Positions 1 through 8,353 of a DNA stretch of 64,000 nucleotides are shown here, in pieces. The notes below the pieces were generated by a model that saw only the letters and a list, made by a program, of their open reading frames with translations, did not search any database and was not told the DNA's origin. The DNA comes from SFWF01 sp045537915. GTDB taxonomy: Bacteria > Bacillota > Clostridia > Oscillospirales > Acutalibacteraceae. The first letter of the stretch is position 1; every line of letters starts with the position of its first letter. Both the position numbers and the translations under genes were made by a program. Where the stretch lies: assembly GCA_045537915.1 (NCBI GenBank), contig JAZSQK010000063.1:61579-125578 (forward strand). The letters are read 5' to 3'.

Positions 1-103
1 CACGGGCCAGAGTTTTTGCAAATGCTCCGCAAAGAACTCCACCAGCTCCCGTTATAACCGCAACCTTACCCGAAAGATCGGTATCAATTACATTCTTTTT
101 CAT
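1..103 (-). CDS. SDR-family oxidoreductase, likely D-mannonate (fructuronate) reductase, partial
   Basis: Only the first 34 residues are present; the gene runs off the left edge. The visible N-terminus (MKKNVIDTDLSGKVAVITGAGG...) has the TGxGGxxG dinucleotide-binding motif of short-chain dehydrogenases at about residues 19-26. Its ATG (103-101) overlaps the TAA of uxuA by one base, so the two are translationally coupled. In Gram-positive bacteria a uxuA-linked SDR usually interconverts D-fructuronate and D-mannonate with NAD(P)H. The SDR fold is seen directly; the substrate is inferred from the neighbour. Confidence 0.75.
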   Translation of the reverse strand, partial: MKKNVIDTDLSGKVAVITGAGGVLCGAFAKTLAR

Positions 104-1170
104 TAAACTGTTTTCCTCCATTTTGCGCCGTATGCCTTTTCGCAGGCCTCAAACAGACCGTTCAGATAGGTCGCTCCAAGCGCTCTGTCATAAAGGCCAT
201 AACCCGGCTTGCCTGTTTCTCCCCAAATCATTCTGCCATGGTCGGGTCGTACATAGCCGTTAAAATCTGTTTCGACAAGCGCCTTTGTTATAGCATACAT
301 ATCGAGGCTGCCGCAGTCGGAAAGGTGTCCCTGTTCCTCAAAGCTTCCGTCCTCGAGTACCAGAACCTGACGCATATGCATAAAGGCAATCCGGTCCATA
401 GCGCTGTATTTCTTAACCATTTTTACCATATCATTTGTCTTTGCGCAGCCGAGTGAGCCTGTGCAAAGGCAGAGTGAGTTTGCGGGGCTGTCAACTATAC
501 TGAGCAATCTGTCCAGACTTTCCTCGCAGGTAATAATACGGGGCAGACCAAATATAGGATATGGCGGATCATCGGGATGAATCGCCATTCTGATACCACA
601 TTCCTCGGCAACAGGGATAACCTTTTTAAGAAACTTCTCAAGGTTTTTCCAAAGGCCCTCTGCGCCGATTTTTCCGTACTCGCTAATAAGCTCTCTTACC
701 TGCTCCTGTGTATATGAGGAGTCCCAACCGGGAAGATGAATGTCGTCCTTTAAAGGATCAAGTCCCTTCATCTGTTCCCAGTACATTACAAGGCTTGTCG
801 AGCCGTCAGGCGCCCTTCTGTCGAGCTGGGTACGGGTCCAGTCAAATACAGGCATAAAGTTGTAGGTTACACACTTGATTCCATACTCTGCGCAACGGCG
901 GATATTTTCACAGTAAACATCAATATACTCATCCGCCTTGCCTCTGCCGAGCTTGATATCCTCGTGAACGGGGATAGACTCCACAACATCGAAAACCATT
1001 CCGTTTTCCTCTACCAGAGTCTTCATTCTTTCAAGGCTTTCCCTCGGCCAGACCTCTCCCGGAGCAACGTCATATACTGCGCTGACAATTGAGCGCATAT
1101 TGGGTATCTGACGGATATACTCGAGGGGTATCGGATCGGTTTCGCCGTACCAGCGAAAAGACATTTTCAT
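103..1170 (-). CDS. uxuA: Mannonate dehydratase
   Basis: The 355-residue protein dehydrates D-mannonate to 2-keto-3-deoxygluconate in the hexuronate pathway, in the cytoplasm. The N-terminus (MKMSFRWYGETDPIPLEYIRQ) and the conserved stretches around residues 195-205 (AIHPDDPPYPIFGLPRI), 262-268 (AFMHMRQ) and 308-313 (RPDHGR) are typical of the Mn/Fe-dependent xylose-isomerase-like UxuA family, and the length is normal. An AAGGAG sequence lies just upstream of the chosen ATG. It follows the GH2 gene by 12 bp and couples to the SDR gene, giving the order glycosidase - dehydratase - reductase expected for use of glucuronides or galacturonides. Confidence 0.96.
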   Translation of the reverse strand: MKMSFRWYGETDPIPLEYIRQIPNMRSIVSAVYDVAPGEVWPRESLERMKTLVEENGMVFDVVESIPVHEDIKLGRGKADEYIDVYCENIRRCAEYGIKCVTYNFMPVFDWTRTQLDRRAPDGSTSLVMYWEQMKGLDPLKDDIHLPGWDSSYTQEQVRELISEYGKIGAEGLWKNLEKFLKKVIPVAEECGIRMAIHPDDPPYPIFGLPRIITCEESLDRLLSIVDSPANSLCLCTGSLGCAKTNDMVKMVKKYSAMDRIAFMHMRQVLVLEDGSFEEQGHLSDCGSLDMYAITKALVETDFNGYVRPDHGRMIWGETGKPGYGLYDRALGATYLNGLFEACEKAYGAKWRKTV

Positions 1171-1182
1171 AGACTTTTCTCC

Positions 1183-3441
1183 TTATTTTTTATTAGGCTT
1201 TTTTATCTTGTTGAGCTTGGCGTTAAGGTCAAGAAGCTCTTCTTTGGTAAAGCTGATGTTCATCATTCCTACCATATTTGCCATACGAAGAACGGTAAAG
1301 CCGCCCATCATCTGCATCATATCATCGGTAAGCTTGAAGCCCATAGCCTCTGGTTTTCCGTCCTTACCCTTCTTCATTCCTTTCATTACCTTGCCCATAA
1401 GCTCCATAAATAAAAGCTTTCCTCGAACGGTTGCCATAACGTCACTCAGCTTATCGTTGAGTGAGAGATATCCCTCGGGCTCGGTAATATCAAACCAGTT
1501 GAGGATTGCGCCCTTTTCCTTGAGTCTGTAATCCTCGTTAAACACCTCAACCTTATTTATAACACTCTCATCACGGCAGTCCCCTGCAACTGCAACAAGC
1601 TCGGTCTTTCCCTTATTTTCAACATCGAAATAGAAGAAGTGGTCCTCCGCCTTTTTCTTGCCGAGGCTCTTGCCGTTTGCAAAAAGCTCTACCTCGGGGA
1701 GATTTGAATATACGGTTACCTTTGTTATATCTTCAACACGGTCGATATATCTCTTGGAACAGAGATGTACAAAGGGTTCATCCGACAACCAAGCCTTATA
1801 GGCGTAGAAGGAGTCCTTCTTATACTTGCGGTCGAAGGTAACCAGTCCCTTATGGTTCTGTCCGTTTTCCCCGCCCTCTGCTCTTGCATCGGCGCCGAAA
1901 TCAAACATATTCCAGACGTGTGTAGCCCAGAGATAAGGTCTTGTAAAGAGCTGCTTTATAAGCTCCTCGTGATAGTATGACTGATATTCCTCTGTATAGT
2001 CGCCCTGTTTGGGGTTGGAGGTATGCCAGTTAAGCGCTTCACAGCCGTATTCACTTACTCCGATAGGTTTATTGGGGAAGGTCTTGTGGAACTTGTCAAA
2101 CCAAGGTCCGTTCATAGAGGTATCTCCGCCGTACCAACCGAAATAATGGTTGTAGGAAACGACATCGGGTATCTGAACATATTCTTCCTTCATATCACAC
2201 ATTGAAACACAGGCCATTGTAGTAAGACGGGTCTTGTCCATCTCGTGAGCAAGGTCGTTTAAAATATGGTGGTTTTCAAGAAGGTCGGGGTCTTTTGCTC
2301 CCGCCATTGTAATCTCGTTTGAAAGTCCCCAGACAACAATACTCGGGTGGTTGTAATTCTGGATAATCAGTTCCTTCATCTGAGAGATTGTGTTCTCTCT
2401 GCCCTTGGGCATATGGTTTGAAATATAGGGAATTTCTGCCCAGAGAACAAGTCCCTTTTCATCGCAAAGGTCATAAAAATACTGTGCGTGCTGATAGTGA
2501 GCAAGGCGGATGGTGGTTGCTCCAACCTCCATAATAAGCTCAATATCCTCCTCGTGATGCTCGGGAAGCAAAGCGTTTCCGAGACCCCATCTGTCCTGAT
2601 GGCGAGATACACCACGTAAGGCATATTCCTTACCGTTTAAAATAAAGCCTCTCTCGGGGTCGATTTCAAATGTGCGGCAACCGAATCTTGTCTTTACGCA
2701 GTCAAGCTCCTTATCATCCTCCAAAAGCTTTGCAACTGCAGTATAAAGATAAGGATCCTTGCGGCCGTTCCAAAGATGAACATTTTGGATTTCAAGCTTT
2801 GCCTTTGTTTCATCGGCCTCTGCCGAGGCAACAGTATTTCCATCGGCATCAAGAATTTCAATTTGAACCCTCTGTCCGAGCTTTCCTCCGGTAACAAAGG
2901 TTTCAACCTCTACAGATGCGTTTTCTCCCTTTACTTCGGGGGTAACCTTTATTCCCGGACCTCCGAAATAGTCAAGATCAAAATGAGAGTCCTCTACTGC
3001 AATAATATTTACATCTCTGTAAAGGCCGCCATAGAAGGTAAAATCGGCAGTCTGAGGGTAAACAAAATCATTTGGCGAGTTGTCCACCGCAACTACGATT
3101 AAGTTTTCGAAATCCAAAGCCTCTGTAATATTAACCCTGAAGGTTGAATATCCACCGTCATGATGAGCCAGCTTCTTGCCGTTGACATAAACATCAGCAG
3201 AGGAATTTGCGCCCTCAAACTCAAGATAGTATTGAGCGGCCTCAGGCAGATCGGTTTTTAAAATTTTCTTGGCGTAATAACAGGTTCCTCTGTAGTAGTC
3301 GTTTCCTCCGTCCTGTCCGTCTATCGCATTCCAGCTATGAGGGAGACTAACCCAATTCCAATTAGCAGGAATCGTCTGGGGAATTTGAACAGCCTCCTTG
3401 GAAAAAGCCCATTTGGCGTTGATGTTGAGAACACTTCTCAT
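1183..3441 (-). CDS. GH2 glycoside hydrolase (beta-glucuronidase or beta-galactosidase)
   Basis: The 752-residue protein has the GH2 plan: a jelly-roll sugar-binding domain (about 1-170), an immunoglobulin-like domain (about 175-265) and a TIM barrel (about 270-570). The acid/base Glu376 lies in WGLSNEITM and the nucleophile Glu464 in GVSEYGCEA. Asn529 and Lys531 (GQNHKGLV) form the NxK pattern that contacts the carboxylate in beta-glucuronidases, but GH2 beta-galactosidases can share this stretch, so the motif does not decide the substrate. The partner genes uxuA and SDR favour glucuronides. No signal peptide is visible, so the enzyme is probably cytoplasmic. A C-terminal tail of about 100 residues, rich in Met, Lys and Gly, follows the catalytic part and is not recognised. 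Confidence 0.9.
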   Translation of the reverse strand: MRSVLNINAKWAFSKEAVQIPQTIPANWNWVSLPHSWNAIDGQDGGNDYYRGTCYYAKKILKTDLPEAAQYYLEFEGANSSADVYVNGKKLAHHDGGYSTFRVNITEALDFENLIVVAVDNSPNDFVYPQTADFTFYGGLYRDVNIIAVEDSHFDLDYFGGPGIKVTPEVKGENASVEVETFVTGGKLGQRVQIEILDADGNTVASAEADETKAKLEIQNVHLWNGRKDPYLYTAVAKLLEDDKELDCVKTRFGCRTFEIDPERGFILNGKEYALRGVSRHQDRWGLGNALLPEHHEEDIELIMEVGATTIRLAHYQHAQYFYDLCDEKGLVLWAEIPYISNHMPKGRENTISQMKELIIQNYNHPSIVVWGLSNEITMAGAKDPDLLENHHILNDLAHEMDKTRLTTMACVSMCDMKEEYVQIPDVVSYNHYFGWYGGDTSMNGPWFDKFHKTFPNKPIGVSEYGCEALNWHTSNPKQGDYTEEYQSYYHEELIKQLFTRPYLWATHVWNMFDFGADARAEGGENGQNHKGLVTFDRKYKKDSFYAYKAWLSDEPFVHLCSKRYIDRVEDITKVTVYSNLPEVELFANGKSLGKKKAEDHFFYFDVENKGKTELVAVAGDCRDESVINKVEVFNEDYRLKEKGAILNWFDITEPEGYLSLNDKLSDVMATVRGKLLFMELMGKVMKGMKKGKDGKPEAMGFKLTDDMMQMMGGFTVLRMANMVGMMNISFTKEELLDLNAKLNKIKKPNKK

Positions 3442-3500
3442 TTTTATTCCTCCTGATTAAATTTAAAATAAGGCAGACAAGCCATTCTATTTTAAGTATA

Positions 3501-3529
3501 ATTATATTATATAATATATATACAGTCAA
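3501..3529 (-). promoter_or_regulatory. Sigma-A promoter of the GH2-uxuA unit
   Basis: Read on the minus strand there is TTGACT, a 17-base spacer and TATAAT, ending about 60 bases before the GH2 start codon. It faces away from the eda terminator. Confidence 0.75.
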
Positions 3530-3569
3530 CCTTTTTTATACTCTTGATTTCGTGTGGAATATACAAAAA

Positions 3570-3592
3570 CCGAGGAGATTTTCTCTCCTCGG
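3570..3592 (-). terminator. Terminator after the KDPG aldolase gene
   Basis: The stem CCGAGGAGA / TCTCCTCGG is followed on the minus strand by a T-run. It lies just past the eda stop codon and separates the six-gene NUDIX-eda unit from the GH2-uxuA unit. Confidence 0.85.
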
Positions 3593-3600
3593 CAATTTGC

Positions 3601-4563
3601 TTATTTTGTAACGAGATGAACTCCGAAGCCGCCTATCTCCGACTTAAAATAGGCAAACTTTACATTGCCCTTTTCATCGTAGGTATAGCTATCGGCATCA
3701 AACTCAAAGCCCTGTGACTCGAAATATCTGATTGCTCTTTCAACGCTTGTTGTGGAAAGGCCGATATGACCGCATCTGCCGACTCCCATAAGCTTCATAA
3801 CTTCGATTTCGCTTCCTGCGAATATCGACTTATTCCCATCCTTCTGCTCTGCTCCCATAATGGCCGAGAAGATATTAGCGGTGTTCTTTGCCTCTGTTTC
3901 GTTTTCAGAGTTGATTCCAATATGCTTAATCTTAATGTCAAGCATTGTGAGAACAGCCTCACGGGCGAGAGCGGTAATGCCGTCGAAGTCTTCTGCGTCA
4001 ACCATTTTTTCGGGCACCATCCAGCTTCCGCCACAGGCTATTATCTTGGGGAAAGCAAGATACTCATTAAGATTTGAGGGGCTTATTCCGCCTGTAGGTA
4101 TAAATCTCATATTGGGGAAGGGGCCTGCGAGAGCCTTAAGCACCTTAAGTCCTCCCGCCGCTTCGGCAGGGAAAAATTTTACAACCTCAAGTCCCATTTT
4201 GGTTGCGATGCTTACCTCTGAAGGATTGGTACAACCGGGAGTGATAGGAACATTTTGTTCTACGCAATAGCCTACAATTTCGGGGTCAAATCCGGGAGAA
4301 ATAATATATTTTGCTCCTGCGGCAATAGCAGCCTTGCACTGCTCTAGTGTTACCACCGTACCTGCACCTACAAGTATGTCGGGCATTTCTCTTGCAATAT
4401 TGGATATTGCCTTATCTGCCCCTGCCGCACGGAAGGTAACCTCGGCTACGGGAATTCCTCCCTTTTTAAGAGCGGTTACAAGGGGTACTGCCTTTTCGGG
4501 ATCGTTCAGCTTTATAACAGGAACTATTCCGACTCTGCTGATTTGTTCAAGAACGGTGTTCAT
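3601..4563 (-). CDS. eda: KDPG/KHG aldolase fused to a glyoxalase/VOC-like domain
   Basis: Residues 1-210 are a class I 2-keto-3-deoxy-6-phosphogluconate aldolase. It cleaves KDPG to pyruvate and glyceraldehyde 3-phosphate, the last step of hexuronate breakdown. The marks are GAGTV at about 67-71, the Schiff-base lysine region (VVKFFPAEAAGGLKVLKAL) near 130 and IPTGGIS near 155-161. Usual Eda proteins stop near 210 residues. Here about 105 more residues follow (IKHIGINSENETEA...GHIGLSTTSVERAIRYFE...GGFGVHLVTK) that read as a vicinal-oxygen-chelate (glyoxalase-like) fold. The start codon overlaps the TVP38 stop by 4 bases. The role of the added domain is unknown. Confidence 0.93.
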   Translation of the reverse strand: MNTVLEQISRVGIVPVIKLNDPEKAVPLVTALKKGGIPVAEVTFRAAGADKAISNIAREMPDILVGAGTVVTLEQCKAAIAAGAKYIISPGFDPEIVGYCVEQNVPITPGCTNPSEVSIATKMGLEVVKFFPAEAAGGLKVLKALAGPFPNMRFIPTGGISPSNLNEYLAFPKIIACGGSWMVPEKMVDAEDFDGITALAREAVLTMLDIKIKHIGINSENETEAKNTANIFSAIMGAEQKDGNKSIFAGSEIEVMKLMGVGRCGHIGLSTTSVERAIRYFESQGFEFDADSYTYDEKGNVKFAYFKSEIGGFGVHLVTK

Positions 4564-5276
4564 ACGTTTTCTCCTTTTTTATCTTTTTTAGACCGATACT
4601 TTTCGGTTATTATACCATAAATTTTAAGCCCTGCAAGACTTATTGCCCCGGTTATGAGAAGCAAGGCTACTCCCTCAAACAATTTTCCGTCTGAAAACAG
4701 GTTTCCCCCTATAGTAGAAGATACAACCGACGGAATTCTTGCTATCATAGTAATAATCATAAATTCAGACAGCTTCATTCTGGTCAGGGGGACAACATAG
4801 GTTAAAATGTCCTTGGGTGTTCCCGGAATAAGAAAAATGAGAAAAACAAATCTTTTAAGCTTTTTCTCACTGTTTATAAATTTTAAAGAGTTGATTTTTT
4901 CTACATCAACAAAGAGCTCTGCAATTTTTATGCCCCACCTTTTAACCAACCCAAAGACTGCGGCAGAAGCAAAAGCCAGACCCAAAAAGCAAATAACCGT
5001 TCCCTCGACGGCGCCAAATGCAAGTCCCAGCCCTACCTCAACAAACTCTCCCGGTATAAAGGCTATAAAAACCTGAAGAAACTGTATTCCAAAGGCAACG
5101 AACCTGCCCCACCAGCCATAGCCCTCTATAAAATTACGGAAGCCCTCGGAGGTCTGTCGGTCGGCAAAAAATCTGTAAACCGCAAAATATGCGATAACAA
5201 GCATAACTCCGACCGTTATGACAAGCGAAGCTATTGCAATTATTCTCTTTCTTGTGAGTGTTAGTTTTTCCCGCAT
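4560..5276 (-). CDS. TVP38/TMEM64 (DedA-like, SNARE-associated) membrane protein
   Basis: The 238-residue integral membrane protein has about six hydrophobic segments. It shows the family signature: a glycine/proline-rich re-entrant region (FIPGEFVEVGLGLAFG, about 72-88) and a second one (FLIPGTPKDILTYVVPLTRMKLSEF, about 147-172). The family is thought to act in lipid or polyprenyl-carrier scrambling, but the substrate here is unknown. It sits between the HAD phosphatase (3-base gap) and eda (4-base overlap), so it is co-transcribed with both without an obvious shared pathway. Confidence 0.88.
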   Translation of the reverse strand: MREKLTLTRKRIIAIASLVITVGVMLVIAYFAVYRFFADRQTSEGFRNFIEGYGWWGRFVAFGIQFLQVFIAFIPGEFVEVGLGLAFGAVEGTVICFLGLAFASAAVFGLVKRWGIKIAELFVDVEKINSLKFINSEKKLKRFVFLIFLIPGTPKDILTYVVPLTRMKLSEFMIITMIARIPSVVSSTIGGNLFSDGKLFEGVALLLITGAISLAGLKIYGIITEKYRSKKDKKGENV

Positions 5277-5279
5277 ATT

Positions 5280-5960
5280 TTACAAAAACAACTTCTCCAT
5301 CTCTGTAAAATTTTTAACCTCATAGGTCGGCTCATAAAGCCTTTGAGTGTCATATCTGTTGAAAAAGCAGGTGTCTATTCCCGCATTTATTCCGCCCAGT
5401 ATATCAGAGGACATGCTATCCCCTATTATACATATTCTGGAGGTGTCCTTTTCCTCTATTTCCTCAAAAACCTTGAGAAAAAACTGCTTGTCAGGCTTTT
5501 TTGCGCCCAGCTCTTCCGATATGAAAACATCCTTGAAAAAGGGCTCCAGACCGCATCCGTCAAATCTTCTCCTCTGGACATAGGCGTTACCGTTGGTAAC
5601 TATGTACATAGCGTACTTTTCAGATAGCCTTCTGCACGTATCAAGGGCACCGTCTAAAAGCATTTTTCCGCAAGACAGCTCCTCTATGTACCTTTGGGAC
5701 ATTTCTTTGGGAGAAAGGTTAAGTCCCAAAGTCTTTATAAACTCTCTGAATCTCCCGACCTTTATTTCTTCCCGTTTTATTTCGCCCTTTTCAAACCGCT
5801 TCCAGAAGCCGTCATTTATTTTCGAATAAAGCTCTCCTGTCTGTTTTATGTATTCTATTCCAAAGGCTAGACAGGTGTTTTTTATACCCTCTTCCTCAGC
5901 CGCATAAAAATCCATCAGGGTGTTATCGGCATCAAAAAGCAGAGTTGAATAATCTTTCAT
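5280..5960 (-). CDS. HAD-superfamily phosphatase, YjjG-like (pyrimidine 5'-nucleotidase family)
   Basis: The 226-residue cytoplasmic protein has HAD motif I in the form DADNT (residues 10-14), followed by a helical cap (about 17-90). Motif II is IVTNG near 119-123, motif III is a Lys in GAKKPDKQFF, and motif IV is IGDSMSSDILGG near 179-190. Members of the YjjG group dephosphorylate nucleoside monophosphates, often non-canonical pyrimidines. Together with the NUDIX hydrolase in the same operon this hints at nucleotide-pool cleaning, which is inference. The ATG overlaps the upstream zinc-ribbon gene by 4 bases. Confidence 0.88.
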   Translation of the reverse strand: MKDYSTLLFDADNTLMDFYAAEEEGIKNTCLAFGIEYIKQTGELYSKINDGFWKRFEKGEIKREEIKVGRFREFIKTLGLNLSPKEMSQRYIEELSCGKMLLDGALDTCRRLSEKYAMYIVTNGNAYVQRRRFDGCGLEPFFKDVFISEELGAKKPDKQFFLKVFEEIEEKDTSRICIIGDSMSSDILGGINAGIDTCFFNRYDTQRLYEPTYEVKNFTEMEKLFL

Positions 5961-6754
5961 ATTGCAAAAATCATCGGGATTGCCGATACCACAGTAGTAA
6001 ATATTTTAAATATAACAACCGCCGCTATAGCCGCACCTGTTGCCGTACCGCCAAGGCGGTAGAGTCCCATCATATAATCGGGATTATCTCTGTTATCCTT
6101 TTTAAATGCGGCAATCTGTTGTATGGCGTGTTTTTTATAGATATGCATTCCGTAAAATCCAAAAACAACAGGCAATATCCATCCGCCGACATATTCATTG
6201 ATAACCGAGAAAACTCCTATCGACGATGCGTTATATTGCATGGTAATATTATTAAGCATATTGCTCACATACTCTATATCCAGTGTGGGACGCAGGAACA
6301 ACTCTTTAAACATCGAAAACATAGCCCCGTACATTTGGGATGCGGCTCCAAAATTAACAATAACATCTGCCAGGTTCAAAGCCGCAGCAATAATAAGAAG
6401 CCATATTGCCGTTTTGTTCATCTTACGGTATAAAAACCATGCTGCCATTCCAACAAAGCCAAAGAAAATTCCAAGCAGAAAAACAGGCCAACACCAAGAT
6501 GTCTTTTTAAAATTTTCCTGCATAGAAACGAATTTAGGAACTATTTTCTCATTGTTTTTTCCTACAAAAACATTCATCTCGTTTATGGTAATATCATCGC
6601 TCTGACAGGGCTCTGCTTGATCATAGGAATTCGCCCTAGTCTGGTGCGGCTCCTCGTTTTTTCTATCAACACAGGGCAGCTCTGCTCCGCAGAACTTACA
6701 GTATCTGTAATCCGCCTGATTTTCAGTACGGCACTGTATGCAGATTTTTTTCAT
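5957..6754 (-). CDS. Zinc-ribbon membrane protein of unknown function
   Basis: The 265-residue protein begins with a zinc ribbon (CxxC at about 5-8 and 19-22, in CIQC...CKFC). A polar linker of about 65 residues follows, then four hydrophobic segments from about residue 92. The phrase SWCWPVFLLGIFFGFVGMAAW resembles the DUF2628-type core SWNWAAFLLPHGWFAFRK of the next gene upstream, so the two proteins look like paralogues with different N-terminal metal-binding modules. Function is not known; a membrane sensor or assembly factor is possible. Confidence 0.75.
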   Translation of the reverse strand: MKKICIQCRTENQADYRYCKFCGAELPCVDRKNEEPHQTRANSYDQAEPCQSDDITINEMNVFVGKNNEKIVPKFVSMQENFKKTSWCWPVFLLGIFFGFVGMAAWFLYRKMNKTAIWLLIIAAALNLADVIVNFGAASQMYGAMFSMFKELFLRPTLDIEYVSNMLNNITMQYNASSIGVFSVINEYVGGWILPVVFGFYGMHIYKKHAIQQIAAFKKDNRDNPDYMMGLYRLGGTATGAAIAAVVIFKIFTTVVSAIPMIFAI

Positions 6755-6768
6755 AGTATATCCCCCTT

Positions 6769-7677
6769 TTAAATAAAGGCCGCAAGTATACTTGGCAATA
6801 AATATACTGCAAAAACCGCAACGCCAAAGGCAAGTATACTGACCCCTCCAAGCTTCACTCTTTTTTCCTCTGCCTTATCCGTTTCCTTTAGCTCTGCGGC
6901 AATATCCAATACCCGTTTTTTATATATCCAGTCTCCAAACATTGCGCTTATTATGCGTGTCAAGAGGTTAACCGCCGAGCTTAATAAGGTAAATATCATA
7001 GGTATCGTACCCGACTCGGTCATTTGACGGGTCATAAGCTCGAAAAGCTCAAAATAGCTTCTGACCTCATTTTCGGGCGCTTGATTTAAGACAATCTGCA
7101 TAGGAATAAAAAGAAGGGTTGCAGCAATCATGAGGGCGCCTGTTAAAAAGGCTGCACCATACATTTTTCTGAATGCGAACCAACCGTGAGGCAACAAAAA
7201 TGCCGCCCAGTTCCAAGATATTTTGTTACTCTTGTCGAGGGTGCGGAATTTCGGTATATATCTGGCGGTGTTTGCTGCAACTATTTTTGCCGCCTCTCTG
7301 ACCGTAACATCCTCCTCCAGCTTTTCGTCAAAGTTTATGCTCTGACCAAAGCCAAACAAGCCTGATTTCACAGAATTAAGATTAACACTGCCGCAATAAG
7401 GACAAAACTGCGCATCCTTTTCAAGCTCCTTGCCGCAGCGTTTGCACACCGCATCGCTTTCATCGGAAATCTGCGGTTTTTCCTCTTCTTCCTCTTGAGG
7501 CACATATTTATACTCGTCCTCAGTTCCGTGAAGATCGGCCATACCGCAATGTCCTACCGCTTTGTAACAATCTCTGTGATGGGGCGCTCCGCATTCGGGG
7601 CAGAATACCACATCGTCTTCTTCAAAAAGGTATGCGCTGCATACAACGCATTTTCTACCCTCTATTTTTAAACTCAA
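6769..7677 (-). CDS. Prokaryotic RING-type zinc finger plus zinc-ribbon membrane protein
   Basis: Residues 9-45 have the Cys/His spacing of the prokaryotic RING finger family (CVVC...CPECGAPHHRDCYKAVGHC). A second metal site, CKRC...CPYC, lies near 79-98. The rest holds a DUF2628-like membrane part with the phrase SWNWAAFLLPHGWFAFRKMYG and about four hydrophobic segments. RING-type folds bind zinc and protein partners; ubiquitin ligase activity cannot be inferred. The gene overlaps the NUDIX gene by 4 bases and is followed 14 bases later by its zinc-ribbon paralogue. Confidence 0.82.
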   Translation of the reverse strand: MSLKIEGRKCVVCSAYLFEEDDVVFCPECGAPHHRDCYKAVGHCGMADLHGTEDEYKYVPQEEEEEKPQISDESDAVCKRCGKELEKDAQFCPYCGSVNLNSVKSGLFGFGQSINFDEKLEEDVTVREAAKIVAANTARYIPKFRTLDKSNKISWNWAAFLLPHGWFAFRKMYGAAFLTGALMIAATLLFIPMQIVLNQAPENEVRSYFELFELMTRQMTESGTIPMIFTLLSSAVNLLTRIISAMFGDWIYKKRVLDIAAELKETDKAEEKRVKLGGVSILAFGVAVFAVYLLPSILAAFI

Positions 7678-8201
7678 ACCCTTTCCTCCTCGGAATCTCG
7701 CATTACTTCAAGATAGTCAAAAACTGTTTTAAAATATTCTCTTCCGTAATTATGATATTCTCTGTTTTCTATCATATACTTCAGTTCATCGGGGGTTACC
7801 CATTTTACCTCGGCAACCTCATTGCGCTGCAGTCTGAGGCCTGTAGCATCGGCATCGCAACGGATAAAGTAGATATCAAGCAGAGCGTTTCTTCTTTTAA
7901 GTCTGGCGGCAAACTTGAGTGCATTTTTGCCCGAGCTTATTCCAAGCTCCTCAAAAAGTTCCCTTGCGGCAGCGTGGGCAGAGGTTTCTCCCGAAACGGC
8001 AGAGCCGCCTGTAGCCGCCCATTCTCCCGGCATAAGTCTTCTTCTCTCGCTTCTTCTCTGAATAAGTAGATTTCCTCTTGAGGATACTACCCATATATGC
8101 ACGACCAGATGGTATTCGCCCTTACCCAGCACCGTTCTTCCCCGAACGGCAGTCCTTCCGGTTACGACACCCTTTTCATTCATTATGTCCCAAATTTCCA
8201 T
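7674..8201 (-). CDS. NUDIX hydrolase
   Basis: The 175-residue protein carries a full Nudix box, Gx5Ex7REUxEExGU, seen as GSAVSGE...RELFEELGI near residues 65-90. It therefore hydrolyses a nucleoside diphosphate linked to another group with Mg2+. The opening EIWDIMNEKGVVTGRTAVRG and the HLVVHIWVV strand resemble the YfcD / IPP-isomerase-like subgroup, whose substrates are mostly untested. It is the first gene of the minus-strand set ending in eda. Confidence 0.92.
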   Translation of the reverse strand: MEIWDIMNEKGVVTGRTAVRGRTVLGKGEYHLVVHIWVVSSRGNLLIQRRSERRRLMPGEWAATGGSAVSGETSAHAAARELFEELGISSGKNALKFAARLKRRNALLDIYFIRCDADATGLRLQRNEVAEVKWVTPDELKYMIENREYHNYGREYFKTVFDYLEVMRDSEEERV

Positions 8202-8244
8202 TTTGTACCTTCCCGATTTTTTTATTTCGGATTACTTACCTTTT

Positions 8245-8273
8245 ATAATAGCAAAAATATTATAAATATACAA
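8245..8273 (-). promoter_or_regulatory. Putative promoter of the NUDIX-to-eda unit
   Basis: The minus strand reads TTGTAT, a 17-base spacer and TATTAT, about 44 bases before the NUDIX start. It diverges from the SRP RNA promoter. Confidence 0.55.
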
Positions 8274-8307
8274 CTCATTTTTTATAAACAGATTTTGAAC
8301 TTTGCTC

Positions 8308-8336
8308 TTGTAAAACTGCAAAATATATATTATACT
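8308..8336 (+). promoter_or_regulatory. Promoter of the SRP RNA gene
   Basis: TTGTAA, a 17-base spacer and TATACT end 17 bases before the first base of the paired SRP RNA stem. Confidence 0.65.
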
Positions 8337-8353
8337 TATAAAAGTGACCTTCG

